Shown: positions 35,513 to 44,121 of the stretch, in pieces
Numbering within the stretch: the stretch's first letter is position 1
How the letters are laid out: every line of letters begins with the position of its first letter
Source of the DNA: Cytophagales bacterium
GTDB taxonomy: Bacteria; Bacteroidota; Bacteroidia; Cytophagales; Cyclobacteriaceae
Direction: 5' to 3'
DNA length: 64,000 bases
Assembly: GCA_022360015.1 (NCBI GenBank)
Contig: JAKSDQ010000089.1
Location: 62,001-126,000, forward strand
Position numbers and translations under genes: made by a program
Notes under the pieces: generated by a model
The model's database searches: none
What the model was told of the DNA's origin: nothing
What the model saw: only the letters and a program-made list of their open reading frames with translations

Positions 35513-36868
35513 AAAAAGATTTTTGTTCAGAAATTCATTGCGGAATTTGCTTTCCGGGTCAAATTCCAGCAATAATGCTTTAAAATCTGCTAACTTTTCA
35601 ATGCGGGATTGTAGCACCTGAGGAGAAAACGTAAACAGCTTTCCCCAATGGGGACGGACATGATAGGGAGAAAGCCCTTCTTCTATCATTGGTAACAGTT
35701 TTTGAACGGCATCCCACTCCGGTTTAAAAGTAAAATGAATGGCCACACAAGGCTTTTTATAGCATGGGCTCATCCAAAAATCATCCTGATCAATGGTCCG
35801 GATTTCTGAGATGAATAAATGTGGGCTTATTTTTTCATTCATTTTCTCAACAGCCATTACTGCTTCATAACCATACTCCATCGGAACAAAATATTCAGCC
35901 TGTAATTCTTCGCCCCGGCTGGGGGTGAATCCCATTTTAAAGTGTGGCAACCGTTCATACCAAGAACCATCGATGCCCAATTGATCAGTACAGCTTTCTG
36001 CCGAAAGGGTTTCTACCGGATGTAAATGGTTTTCAGCCAGTGTGGCATTAAAAAACTCCTTCCCTGTCACTGTTTGGGCAGCGTTTGTGAGACTTTTAAT
36101 CCAAACCTGATTAATGTTTTTGTTCCGCCAGTCCGTAAACAGGCTCACACTGTAACCACTGGACATTATGGTACCGAAATTGGCTTCCAGGGCGCTCATG
36201 GGCATGTTACGATAAACAACCTGTTGCATTTGATAAGTGGGGATAAGATCTAAAGTAATTTTGGTAATAACTCCCAAAGCTCCCAATCCAACCACTGCTC
36301 CGTCAAAAAGTGCTTTGTCTTTGTCCCGCGACAAGGTTGTGACTGACCCGTCAGCCTTCACCAGTTCCATGGCTTTTACCGCGATGGGCAGCGCACCGTT
36401 TTTTACGCCCGATCCATGGGTAGCGGTAGCACAGGCCCCGGCAATTGATATGTGCGGCAAAGAAGCAAGATTGTGCAAACCGTAGCCATTTTCGTGTAAA
36501 TACCCGCAGATATCGCCATAGCGAACCCCGGCTTCGACGGTGATGGTTCCCGCAGATTGGTCTGGGGAAAAGATCTTCTTCATACCTTTTAGCGAAACAA
36601 GGGTTTGTTTGCTGTCTGCTATCTTGTTAAAAGAATGACGCGAACCCAGGCCCCGCAAACCAGGAGCGCTGCGGATTATTTGCTGTATCTGTTCTGTCGA
36701 TGTAGGGTAGTGCACATTTCCGGTACTGTAAGTCAGATTACCGGCCCAGTTGGTGAGCGGTGTGGCTGGCTCGTCGGAGTTACCGGAGGGGGTACAAGAC
36801 ATCAAAGGAGATAATACCGTGCCGGTGGCCACCATTGAAGAAGTTTTTAAAAATGTCCTTTTATCCAT
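35510..36868 (-). CDS. FAD-dependent alditol-oxidase-like protein, exported
   Basis: This 452-residue protein has an N-terminal export signal with a lipobox (LMSC, Cys25) preceded by KRTFLKTSS. A VAO/GLDH-type FAD domain follows, with LGSRHSFNKIAD; His78 in the GSRHSF motif matches the residue that binds FAD covalently in alditol oxidase. The C-terminal ALO domain shares motifs with bacterial alditol/xylitol oxidase (YSVSLFTDWR, RPHWGKLFTF). Expected activity is oxidation of a polyol or aldonolactone with oxygen, outside the cytoplasm. Known alditol oxidases are cytoplasmic, so the signal is notable. The stop codon lies inside repeat copy 5. Confidence 0.85.
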   Translation of the reverse strand: MDKRTFLKTSSMVATGTVLSPLMSCTPSGNSDEPATPLTNWAGNLTYSTGNVHYPTSTEQIQQIIRSAPGLRGLGSRHSFNKIADSKQTLVSLKGMKKIFSPDQSAGTITVEAGVRYGDICGYLHENGYGLHNLASLPHISIAGACATATHGSGVKNGALPIAVKAMELVKADGSVTTLSRDKDKALFDGAVVGLGALGVITKITLDLIPTYQMQQVVYRNMPMSALEANFGTIMSSGYSVSLFTDWRNKNINQVWIKSLTNAAQTVTGKEFFNATLAENHLHPVETLSAESCTDQLGIDGSWYERLPHFKMGFTPSRGEELQAEYFVPMEYGYEAVMAVEKMNEKISPHLFISEIRTIDQDDFWMSPCYKKPCVAIHFTFKPEWDAVQKLLPMIEEGLSPYHVRPHWGKLFTFSPQVLQSRIEKLADFKALLLEFDPESKFRNEFLNKNLF

Positions 36869-37096
36869 TTTATGGCTTTTTTCGAAATTTAAGGTATTGC
36901 CTGATTACAACCAAAGCGAAACCGGCAATTTGATGGATTTTATAAGCTCAAAACTTAAAATCGCGCTTCTACAAAATGTCCCTCCCTGGTAAAGCCAGAT
37001 AGCTGTTGATTCAATTAATAGATTAAATATAATAATATAAATATTTGAAAATCAATATATTATAATATTTAATAAAAATGCTTTTATTAAATTAAA

Positions 37097-37795
37097 TCAA
37101 CGTACTTCGCAATTTGGCAACAGTTGTCTCACTTTTTCCTTTTCAGCCTCGGTTACCCCACTGGATGATAGGTCGATACCTTTTAAACCGGTTAACTTAC
37201 CCAGACTTTCAGGGAGGGTAGTAAGCTGATTGCCGGAAACAGTGAGCCATTCCAGATCGTCCAGGTTGCCCAATGTCGTTGGCAATCGCTTCAGTTGGTT
37301 ACCTGGTAGGTAAAGCTCTTTTAACTTCGAGCCTGTTATGTTTTCAGGCAGCAATGATACCTCACACTTACTAATGTGAAGCAATTTCAGATTTTTGAGT
37401 TTAAAGAGTCCCTCTGAAAGGCTGTCAATCCTGTTGTTTCCTAAATACAAAATCAAAAGACTATTCAAACTTTCCAAAGGCTTTGGTACCTGTGCAAATT
37501 TGTTATAAGACAAATCCGGTTTTTCCAGTTTTTGAAGATTTTTTATGGATTCAGGTAAACTTGTCAGTTGATTATCGCTAAGGTCCAGCTCTTTTAGGTT
37601 GATAAAATCTCCGACAGTTTCTGGCACCACTGTGTAATTCTGTGAGGATAGATTCAACTTATACACTTTATCTTTTTCTGCTAATGCTGTTTGCAGGGAC
37701 CGGTATACTTTTGCTTCATGGGCAGTTGGGATTGATTGTGCGAAAGAATTGGTATTCGTTAAGGCAAGCAGCCATAAAAAATGTGAAATTTTCAT
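37097..37795 (-). CDS. Secreted leucine-rich-repeat protein
   Basis: From the ATG at 37795 the product has 232 residues, with a signal peptide (KISHFLWLLALTNTNSFAQ). About seven leucine-rich repeats follow the pattern LxxLxLxxNxLxxLPxSL (LKELDLSDNQLTSLPESI, LEWLTVSGNQLTTLPESL). The repeats would form a binding surface in the periplasm or at the cell surface. There is no anchor or catalytic domain. An ATG at 37828 would add eleven hydrophobic residues and was not chosen. It is a single gene. Confidence 0.8.
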   Translation of the reverse strand: MKISHFLWLLALTNTNSFAQSIPTAHEAKVYRSLQTALAEKDKVYKLNLSSQNYTVVPETVGDFINLKELDLSDNQLTSLPESIKNLQKLEKPDLSYNKFAQVPKPLESLNSLLILYLGNNRIDSLSEGLFKLKNLKLLHISKCEVSLLPENITGSKLKELYLPGNQLKRLPTTLGNLDDLEWLTVSGNQLTTLPESLGKLTGLKGIDLSSSGVTEAEKEKVRQLLPNCEVR

Positions 37796-37915
37796 AGATA
37801 GCAGGTGATTGATCACAAACAGTACCAAAAGATCATATTGTACTTGAACTTTTAAATATAGCTTTTTTGCGGGAGGTCGACAAGGAGATGGGTCGACCTG
37901 ACACCACCCGGAAGG

Positions 37916-38977
37916 CTAATTTAATATTACACGTTTTATTTCTTCAGATACCAGTTTATTGAAATGGGTTGTCGGATGCCCATTATCTGCGTCGATGTAA
38001 TTATGTTTATCATACCTGGTAAAAGTAGAATCCTGCGTAATCAATTCTTTCGACCGGATATAGGGTATGTTGTTTTCTTCGAAAAGGTTAGCAAGGAAAG
38101 CGTCCCGCCATCCCCGTTTTTCCGGATCAGGAGACAGCAATTGATTAAAAATGACAAATACATAGTCGTAATTACGGGAGTCCAACTCCTTTTTCATATT
38201 TAAAATAATCTCTTTGTTCAGCTCCTTTTTATTTCTCATGGCTTTCCACTTTCCGCGAAGCCTTGATCTGATCACCTCGGGAATCAAGTTTTCCGCATAG
38301 ATCAGCCTTCGGTAAAGATAGGAACGGATTTGGGGTGGATTTTGCTCAAAGTATTCAGCAGGATTGGAATAAATCGAGTCTTTCGAAAGCTTCAACTGCC
38401 CTTTTTCAAGGGTGAAAAAAGGCTTTTGGCCATCCCTCACTTTCAGATAAGACCGGTCGATATCTGTGGTCATGATACTTACAATCACAAAAGGTTTTTC
38501 GAAATGATCGAGTGATTTTTGCATCAAAAGGTAGATCTGATCCACTCCGTAGCCTCCGACGCCATAATTTAAAAAGTGATGTGCCTTTGAAAAGCTACTG
38601 TCATTGTTCAATATTTCCTGAAAGCAGGTGGCACCTACACATTGGGCAAAGGAATCGCCATAGAGCAATACCGGCCGTTTATCCTTGATTTGGGGCTCGT
38701 CATTATGAAGGTAAGTGTTCCTGTCAAACTCCCCTATCCAACCCAGGGTTTCATGGGGTACTTTTGCCCCTCCTGCGGTATTGCCAAAAAGATAAGCGAG
38801 TTTCCAGTAATCATCCCCATAAAAAGAGTCGTCATAAAGTCTTGGATCCCTGAGGTGCTCAAATTGCTTCAGGTTACTGTACAGTATGATCCGGTAAGCA
38901 AATTCCGCAGTAAAAAAGCCAATGGACAATGATATGGCCAAAAGAATTAAATTCTTAAGGTGTGACTTAAGCTTCAT
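37916..38977 (-). CDS. SGNH/GDSL-like hydrolase, membrane-anchored
   Basis: This 353-residue protein has one N-terminal transmembrane segment (about 8-30). Its GDSFAQC motif (Ser109) is the SGNH block I nucleophile, and DNGH near the C-terminus (Asp331, His334) is block V. Together they make a plausible Ser-Asp-His triad. Such proteins often de-acetylate or hydrolyse envelope glycans or lipids. The substrate is unknown. It is a single gene. Confidence 0.7.
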   Translation of the reverse strand: MKLKSHLKNLILLAISLSIGFFTAEFAYRIILYSNLKQFEHLRDPRLYDDSFYGDDYWKLAYLFGNTAGGAKVPHETLGWIGEFDRNTYLHNDEPQIKDKRPVLLYGDSFAQCVGATCFQEILNNDSSFSKAHHFLNYGVGGYGVDQIYLLMQKSLDHFEKPFVIVSIMTTDIDRSYLKVRDGQKPFFTLEKGQLKLSKDSIYSNPAEYFEQNPPQIRSYLYRRLIYAENLIPEVIRSRLRGKWKAMRNKKELNKEIILNMKKELDSRNYDYVFVIFNQLLSPDPEKRGWRDAFLANLFEENNIPYIRSKELITQDSTFTRYDKHNYIDADNGHPTTHFNKLVSEEIKRVILN

Positions 38978-39096
38978 GGTAATAGGTCTTATTCAGCGAT
39001 ACCGGCTACAGATACCGCGTGAAGCATGGTTTTAGCGATATATTACAAAGAAATTGTAAAATTCTACTCCAAAGTTATACAAAATAAATATTTATT

Positions 39097-39303
39097 TTAA
39101 AAAAAGCGGTTTATTTGAAAAATATTCTGTGGTACTTTTGTTATGATAGGCTGTTTTAAAATGTCCTCCATACCGTCATACCAAAGGGTGTCTCCGCTAT
39201 GATAGACTTTCCACTGACCAAATTCAACTACATAGCCCATATACAGGCACCGTCCCAAAAAATCCTTCTCCGGCAAATTGTGCGCTGCAGGCACACCATG
39301 CAA
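39097..39303 (-). pseudogene. Fragment of an MBL-fold metallo-hydrolase
   Basis: About 50 codons match the middle of a UlaG-like metallo-beta-lactamase-fold protein (HGVPAAHN ... RCLYMGYVVEFGQWKVYHSG, then DTLWYDGM). The N-terminal metal-binding HxHxDH region and the C-terminal part are absent, and the last 18 codons do not fit the family. Its 5' edge abuts the AraC fragment at about 39300-39323 on the other strand, so the two fragments look joined by a deletion. Confidence 0.7.
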
Positions 39304-39322
39304 TGTAAAATGTATAGTTCGA

Positions 39323-39700
39323 TTATTGGCTGGTCTTGGCTATGTCCAAACGCACCAGCAGGAAGAGGCTTATAAAATGACCAAAGTGTATGACTATATC
39401 ATGGCCCGTTTTCGCCATCCGATCCTATTACAGGAAGTAGCCCGGATTGCCAACCTTACACCCCAGTCATTTTGCCGTTTTTTCAAGTCCCGTACTCGCA
39501 AAACATTTTCGCGCTTTCTCAATGAGGTCAGGGTCGGATATGCCTGTAAGCTGATGTCAGAAGAACACCTGAATATTTCAGATATCTGTTTTCAAAGTGG
39601 CTTTAATAACTTGTCTAACTTTAACCGGCAGTTTAAGAAGATTGTCAATAAGTCTCCACTTAAATACCGAAAAGAATATCTTGCTGGTGAGTTTAAATAA
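39323..39700 (+). pseudogene. AraC-family regulator lacking its sensor domain
   Basis: The frame encodes the AraC DNA-binding domain (MTKVYDYIMARFRHPILLQE, FCRFFKSRTRKTFSRFLNEV, ISDICFQSGFNNLSNFNRQF). Before it stands the short linker LLAGLGYVQTHQQEEAYK that in full-length relatives follows a cupin domain. The cupin is missing; upstream codons run backwards through an MBL fragment. A free DNA-binding domain could be made from the ATG at 39377 (107 residues), so function is not ruled out. Confidence 0.7.
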
Positions 39701-39703
39701 TAA

Positions 39704-39913
39704 TTATTTTTTATCTTCTTCGCTCTCATCCTTTTCCGGAGGTGCAGAGACTATGTTGCCATCCTCATCCAGGTAGGCCATCATATCTGATAAATCACCC
39801 CCTTTGGCGTTGTTCTCCTTACGCTCCTTTCTCCTTTCTTCCTTTTCCTTTTTCTTCATTTGTTTTTTTTTCTCTTTTTGCTTTTTGATAAAGCTATTTT
39901 GTGATCTTGCCAT
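39704..39913 (-). CDS. Small highly charged protein of unknown function
   Basis: From the ATG at 39913 the product has 69 residues (MARSQNSFIKKQKEKKKQ...). A Lys/Glu-rich helical first half is followed by GGDLSDMMAYLDEDGNIVS and an acidic tail. Similar small proteins are common in Bacteroidota, often near cold-shock genes, but their role is unknown to me. None lies nearby here. It is convergent with the AraC fragment, with 3 bases between the stops. Confidence 0.65.
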   Translation of the reverse strand: MARSQNSFIKKQKEKKKQMKKKEKEERRKERKENNAKGGDLSDMMAYLDEDGNIVSAPPEKDESEEDKK

Positions 39914-40238
39914 ATATTTTAGTTTAAGTAAAGAAATCATCGCTATATTCCGTTAATTAACTGGATTTCAACGATAAAAGAGGAAGAAATAAATTTCACA
40001 AGGAAATGCCCGGAAATTATTCAGGAGGGTCAAATGCAGAGTGACAATTACCGCTTACCAAATACAAAGATAACATTTTAGGCCTGTTTTTTCAGCTTAA
40101 AGAGAGTATTAATGCGTTTATTTGATATAAATAATTGATAATCAATGTATTATATTTAACTAATCACTATATACCGGCTGTGCAACATTTCCAGCACGGA
40201 ATGAAATACTATCCGGGCAAACCAAAACATCTGAAGGC

Positions 40239-40250
40239 CATACTATGACT
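40239..40250. repeat. Short palindromic repeat, copy 3 (half)
   Basis: CATACTATGACT matches one arm of the palindrome at 10688-10720. It lies in the gap 39941-40406, which otherwise holds only the terminator at 40352-40386. Confidence 0.45.
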
Positions 40251-40351
40251 TCCAATAATGGCCAATATATCAACCATTGATTTTTTACAAGTAAACAAAA
40301 TTTGTTTCCACCTTATCCGTTAGTAAAGGAGATAAACAGGAGTTATGAAAT

Positions 40352-40386
40352 AAAAAGCTGTCCCGTCGTTACCTGGGCAGCTTTTT
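40352..40386 (-). terminator. Terminator of the DoxX-like gene pair
   Basis: AAAAAGCTG-T-CCC (40352-40364) and GGGCAGCTTTTT (40375-40386) form a strong stem, with A and T runs on both sides. It lies 20 bases past the stop codon at 40407 and could act in both directions. Confidence 0.75.
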
Positions 40387-40406
40387 GTATTTCAATGATA
40401 CCGGTT

Positions 40407-40775
40407 TTACTTCCGGTGATACCAGGCCCAGGCAATCAGCAAAGGGTGCACCCCTACCAACCTCACCCAGGCCACCCAAAGTGGCGCACATAGGCCGTCT
40501 TCTACACAACCGCCTATCTCAATAAAATATACGTGAGAAGGAATAAAAGCCAATAACATAATAATAATCGCATATACAGCCCATTTCCTGGAAAAAATGG
40601 GAACCAAGGCTATCCCAAAGAACACTTCCAGGAGACCACTGGCAAGGTTAATCCATTCGGGATAAGGCAGATAGTCCGGAATCAATGGTAAGTAAAATTC
40701 CGGATTCAGGAAGTGGTTAAGCCCCGCCAATACATAAAAACCTGCTAGCACTGCAAGGCTGATTTGTTTCATCAT
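40407..40775 (-). CDS. DoxX-like small membrane protein
   Basis: From the ATG at 40775 the product has 122 residues with four transmembrane helices (FYVLAGLNHFLNPEFYLPLI, LLEVFFGIALVPIFSRKWA), matching the DoxX/MauE-like membrane family. Members are often linked to thiol or redox chemistry, but the role is not settled. The start codon overlaps the stop of the upstream membrane-protein gene (ATGA), which decides this start and indicates coupling. The two form an operon ending at the hairpin 40352-40386. Confidence 0.75.
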   Translation of the reverse strand: MMKQISLAVLAGFYVLAGLNHFLNPEFYLPLIPDYLPYPEWINLASGLLEVFFGIALVPIFSRKWAVYAIIIMLLAFIPSHVYFIEIGGCVEDGLCAPLWVAWVRLVGVHPLLIAWAWYHRK

Positions 40776-41212
40776 TTTAGCTTCCAGTTTGTCGTGAAAT
40801 GCACTTTTTTCAGAATCAAAAAGAAAGGCACCCACCATATGAGATCATTTGTGATGAGCGTCAGGCCAAACTGCGCTGAGGCCTGACCGGTCAAGTAGTT
40901 GAAAACAAAACCCATCGGTCCGAATAGCTTGCCTAACAACCCGACTGCGACGATGGGCCAATGCCGGATCGGATCGGAACTTGCCCACCAATAACCCAGT
41001 CCGTAAAGTCCTATCACCATACCCATTCCCTGCCATATCATAGGATGATTAAGCGGTTCCATACCCGTTATGGTAAAAAAATGTGCCGGAAAGAGCACTA
41101 CCCAGGATCCCCATAAGATGTTATACAGGGCTGCTGCCTTAAGGGTTATGGTCATCCAGCTTTTAGATTGATAATGATTTGTCACTTGTTTTGAGTTCAG
41201 GTGGATAAACAT
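40772..41212 (-). CDS. Small membrane protein of unknown function
   Basis: This frame has four to five transmembrane helices (LKAAALYNILWGSWVVLFPA, MIWQGMGMVIGLYGLGYWWAS, LLGKLFGPMGFVFNYLTG). The start at 41212 gives 146 residues. A start at MTITLKAAALYN (41155) is also reasonable and would remove the hydrophilic N-terminus. It is coupled to the DoxX-like gene by an ATGA overlap and runs divergently from the alpha/beta hydrolase gene. No specific function is recognised. Confidence 0.65.
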   Translation of the reverse strand: MFIHLNSKQVTNHYQSKSWMTITLKAAALYNILWGSWVVLFPAHFFTITGMEPLNHPMIWQGMGMVIGLYGLGYWWASSDPIRHWPIVAVGLLGKLFGPMGFVFNYLTGQASAQFGLTLITNDLIWWVPFFLILKKVHFTTNWKLK

Positions 41213-41221
41213 TTTGGAGGG

Positions 41222-41229
41222 TACTTTTG
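41222..41229 (+). promoter_or_regulatory. -7 element for the alpha/beta hydrolase
   Basis: TACTTTTG fits TAnnTTTG, 24 bases before the ATG at 41253. This argues for that start and against the in-frame ATG at 41214, which lies upstream of the expected transcription start. No clear -33 box is seen. Confidence 0.35.
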
Positions 41230-41252
41230 TTCTAGTTCCACAGTTTTTTTGT

Positions 41253-42032
41253 ATGTTACATTTTGAAACCGTAAACCGCCACCGCGACCAGGATTGGATC
41301 GTATTCATTCATGGTGCAGGAGGAAGTATTAAAACATGGAACTATCAGGTGCATGAATTCAAAAAATACTATAACCTGCTATTGATAGATTTACGTGACC
41401 ATGGAAAATCCAAAGATATCAAACCTGACTTCGATAATTACAGATTTTCAATCATTACGGCCGACATTAAAGAAGTGCTGGATCATCTGAAAATCAAAAA
41501 GGCACACTTTGTAACACTTTCCTTCGGAAGCGTGCTGATGCAGGATTTTTCGATGAGATACGGGCACCTGATAAATAAAATGGTTATTGCCGGCGGGATT
41601 TTTAGAGGAAATTATGCGATTAAAGCTTTTGTAAGCCTGGCCAGGGTTTTTAACCACTTTTTATCATACAGAAAAATGTATGGTTTGTTTTCCTACCTGC
41701 TAATGCCAAAAAGGAGAAACCAAAAGGCCCGAAGAATCTATCAAAGACAGGCCCAAAAACTGACCCGGCGGGAATATATGAAGTGGGTAGGTTTGTATGG
41801 TGAATTCTTCAGGCTTTTAAAGCAATTTTATAACCGGATACTTCAAAAACCTACTTTGGTCGTAATGGGTGGTGAGGATTTTATATTTTTAAAAAGTGCA
41901 AGAACATTCGTCAATAGACAGCCCTGCGTAAGTATGGAAACGCTGGCAAAAGTGGGACATATCTGTAATATCGAGAGCCCCGACAGTTTTAACAAATTGG
42001 TTATGGACTTTCTTGGTGCGTCAAAAAATTGA
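41253..42032 (+). CDS. Alpha/beta hydrolase
   Basis: From the ATG at 41253 the product has 259 residues. It shows the oxyanion-hole loop FIHGAGGSIKTW, a nucleophile elbow in TLSFGS (Ser103 counted from 41214) and a C-terminal His in KVGHICNIE. An acid residue lies probably in GGEDFIFLK. The lid region (about 130-195) is rich in Lys and Arg. Substrate unknown. The gene overlaps the 3' end of the convergent membrane-protein gene (42001-42408) by 32 bases. Confidence 0.8.
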   Translation: MLHFETVNRHRDQDWIVFIHGAGGSIKTWNYQVHEFKKYYNLLLIDLRDHGKSKDIKPDFDNYRFSIITADIKEVLDHLKIKKAHFVTLSFGSVLMQDFSMRYGHLINKMVIAGGIFRGNYAIKAFVSLARVFNHFLSYRKMYGLFSYLLMPKRRNQKARRIYQRQAQKLTRREYMKWVGLYGEFFRLLKQFYNRILQKPTLVVMGGEDFIFLKSARTFVNRQPCVSMETLAKVGHICNIESPDSFNKLVMDFLGASKN

Positions 42033-42408
42033 CAACAAAAACCAGTGTCCAGAGAATCGTCCTGATCCAGTTAATTTTTACCAGAGACTCCACGGTACCA
42101 GCTAATGCTTTGTTTTTGGATATGTTTCCATGAAGTGGTACTGCAAACAGAAATGTTACTACCCAGGCAGCCAATATCATCATAAAGATCCATAACCGAA
42201 AAAAATTGAAATCTTTCAATAGCCAATAGCTGTGCAGGGCCAGTTGTCCGATCATGAGAGGCATGACAACCAGTGAAATGTTACGGGTATACCGGGTATG
42301 CCATTTGACCAGGGCTTCTTTTTCATAATAATAAAAACCCGGATAGACAACCAACTGAACTACCCAAATCAGAACAACAAGGCCAAAATCAACGATTTTA
42401 AGGTACAT
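42001..42408 (-). CDS. Four-helix membrane protein of unknown function
   Basis: This 135-residue protein has four transmembrane helices (FGLVVLIWVVQLVVYPGFYY, MPLMIGQLALHSYWLL, WIFMMILAAWVVTFLFAVPLHG). Conserved-looking YPGFYYYE and HTRYTRNIS lie near the N-terminus and His residues in membrane segments. I know similar uncharacterised Bacteroidota proteins but no function. Its last 32 bases overlap the end of the convergent hydrolase gene. Confidence 0.65.
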   Translation of the reverse strand: MYLKIVDFGLVVLIWVVQLVVYPGFYYYEKEALVKWHTRYTRNISLVVMPLMIGQLALHSYWLLKDFNFFRLWIFMMILAAWVVTFLFAVPLHGNISKNKALAGTVESLVKINWIRTILWTLVFVVNFLTHQESP

Positions 42409-42444
42409 TTCTTGCTAATAAAAGCATCCTGGCAATAAACAATT

Positions 42445-42648
42445 TTAGGAAGCAATTGTTTTAAATCCATATGCTATCGGCATATCATATTCAATTTTTT
42501 TTATTTTAAAACGGGCATAGCTACCATCACCGGTATTCCACACTACCTCTCCATAAAAAGGTATTGGCAAGTTGTTAATCCGTTGATCGTCTATGTATTG
42601 ACATCCTTTTCCAATTGTGATCTGATCATAATATTTAGTAGATGCCAT
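42445..42648 (-). CDS. Small soluble protein of unknown function
   Basis: This 67-residue protein has no signal or membrane segment and a beta-rich composition (YGEVVWNTGDGSYARFKIK). It lies 40 bases downstream of the membrane-protein gene 42689-43033 on the same strand and may share its transcript. I do not recognise it. The length and coding look support a real but unproven gene. Confidence 0.4.
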   Translation of the reverse strand: MASTKYYDQITIGKGCQYIDDQRINNLPIPFYGEVVWNTGDGSYARFKIKKIEYDMPIAYGFKTIAS

Positions 42649-42688
42649 TTTTAAAAGTTCGTTGGGCCACTTTCAACCTGAATATAAG

Positions 42689-43033
42689 CTAAATGAGTTC
42701 TGACCTTTTGATCAGCACAATCAGGACAAGAATGATCAACAAGCCTGAGTAAATCAACAGGTTATTTTTCGCCAGCCAATTAGGCAAGAAAATGTCGAAA
42801 TTGGCTTTGGTGGAACTGGTGTATCTTCGTGCAATCGGAGAAAGCGGACAAGTCCACTTATTCGTGATGAGCACAATACATTCGATTAAAATCATACCGA
42901 CGCCTAACCAAAACCTGAGGTCAATACGGTCATAGATTACGGCGTAAAACAGATAACCCAATACTAAATTAAAAAATATCCAGATAACGGTATGTAGCAT
43001 TTTTACCAGAAGCAATTTTGAAAGGCTATCCAT
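42689..43033 (-). CDS. Membrane protein, DUF2784-like
   Basis: This 114-residue protein has three to four helices. The motif KWTCPLSPIARRYT followed by NFDIFLPNWLAKNN resembles small membrane proteins of the DUF2784-like kind, with a conserved Trp-x-Cys-Pro-Leu. The role is unknown. The family assignment rests on this motif only. Confidence 0.55.
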   Translation of the reverse strand: MDSLSKLLLVKMLHTVIWIFFNLVLGYLFYAVIYDRIDLRFWLGVGMILIECIVLITNKWTCPLSPIARRYTSSTKANFDIFLPNWLAKNNLLIYSGLLIILVLIVLIKRSELI

Positions 43034-43184
43034 TCTTTAGGATATTTATTGGTGAAAGGCAAACTGCCTTTGACTTAAGTTTTACAAAATCAATAATCGG
43101 GAATTTGCTTCCTAAAACTAATGATCTAAATCAGTATAGAGAATAAGACAGGTTTAGCTTAGCATCCGGATGGCTGCTATATTT

Positions 43185-43473
43185 TCATTTTTCAAGTTCG
43201 TAGATGATGCCCAATGGACCGGCATTTACAATGGTGGTGCTTCCTGATTTGTCTGTTTTTCCATTGGATTCATGGACATGCCCGCACACGACCAGTTTGG
43301 GCAGACGCTTTTCTATGGTACGTCTGACAGCCTCACTGCCCAGATGCTGGCCTTTGGATGATCGATCCAAAATCCCCGGCACCAATGACCACGTCAACTT
43401 CATTTGCCATAGCGACAAGATTCTGGCAATGCTTTTGGTTTACATGAATATCACTGAAAAGTAAAAGGCTCAT
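43185..43473 (-). pseudogene. Metallophosphoesterase with internal deletion
   Basis: From the ATG at 43473 the frame reads MSLLLFSDIHVNQKHCQNLV ... VVIGAGDFGSI, the N-terminal metal-binding motifs D-x-H and G-D of calcineurin-like phosphoesterases. The C-terminal motifs, GSEAVRRTIEKRLPKLVVCG then HVHES, lie in a different frame, from about 43370 to 43185. The central hundred or so residues with GNxxE/H are missing. An internal deletion with frame change explains both halves. The start overlaps the stop of the upstream gene (ATGA), so it was once part of a two-gene operon. Confidence 0.75.
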
Positions 43474-44030
43474 TGTTCCACAAAACTAAGCATCTTGAGC
43501 AGATTAAAAGTGTTTGTACCCAGAAATTTAACCGGCGATAAATGGAGGTATTTCACCCGGATTGCATTCATCTCACTTAAATCAATACTTGAAGTATTTC
43601 TCAACACAATTTTAGCGGCAATGATAGATTTTAAGGTGGTGGCTTTAATTCTGATAGTATGTTTGCTGTACCTGGCCGGATGTATATGGACAAAGGCCAG
43701 GGGATCGAACCCCTTTCTTAGTATCCAGGTGGATTGATCCGATAGTGATATTTCGATAAAGCCACTGTGTTGGTCCAGAAACCGGAAAAAGCTACATTTT
43801 TCCAATAGATTAGCTTTTTTTAAAAATGCGATAACCTCTTCTGTAATTTTACTGACCGATAATTCGCCAAGATACAAGTCCATCTGGGTGTTCCCTATCT
43901 TCAATAGATCTGATTGAAGCTGTTGATGGTCTTTTTGTTTGTATGCCCGGATATACTTTCTAATAAAGTTAAGGTGATGTTTAAGTGGGTTGAATAAGAT
44001 AAGTTCGCTGAGGTTTTCTGCGGCTGTCAT
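43470..44030 (-). CDS. Protein of unknown function, upstream partner of the broken phosphoesterase
   Basis: From the ATG at 44030 (MTAAENLSELILFNPLKHHL) the product has 186 residues. It has a helical N-terminal part and a mixed C-terminal part (FIEISLSDQSTWILRKGF, YLHLSPVKFLGTNTFNLLKM). There is no signal peptide or membrane helix. I recognise no family. Its stop overlaps the start of the damaged metallophosphoesterase gene by ATGA, so the two were translationally coupled. A longer start at 44072 adds a basic stretch and is less likely. Confidence 0.6.
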   Translation of the reverse strand: MTAAENLSELILFNPLKHHLNFIRKYIRAYKQKDHQQLQSDLLKIGNTQMDLYLGELSVSKITEEVIAFLKKANLLEKCSFFRFLDQHSGFIEISLSDQSTWILRKGFDPLAFVHIHPARYSKHTIRIKATTLKSIIAAKIVLRNTSSIDLSEMNAIRVKYLHLSPVKFLGTNTFNLLKMLSFVEQ

Positions 44031-44121
44031 AATGGATTTAACGCTCCTGCATGTGCGTTGTTGCTTTAACAAGTTCCGGGGCGATTCCCGGATACATCAT
44101 TGCTATCACTGACCGGGATAT

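Noticed and set aside
40845-41036. Minus-strand 63-codon frame inside the small membrane-protein gene
   Set aside because: Out-of-frame shadow with no hydrophobic pattern or family likeness.
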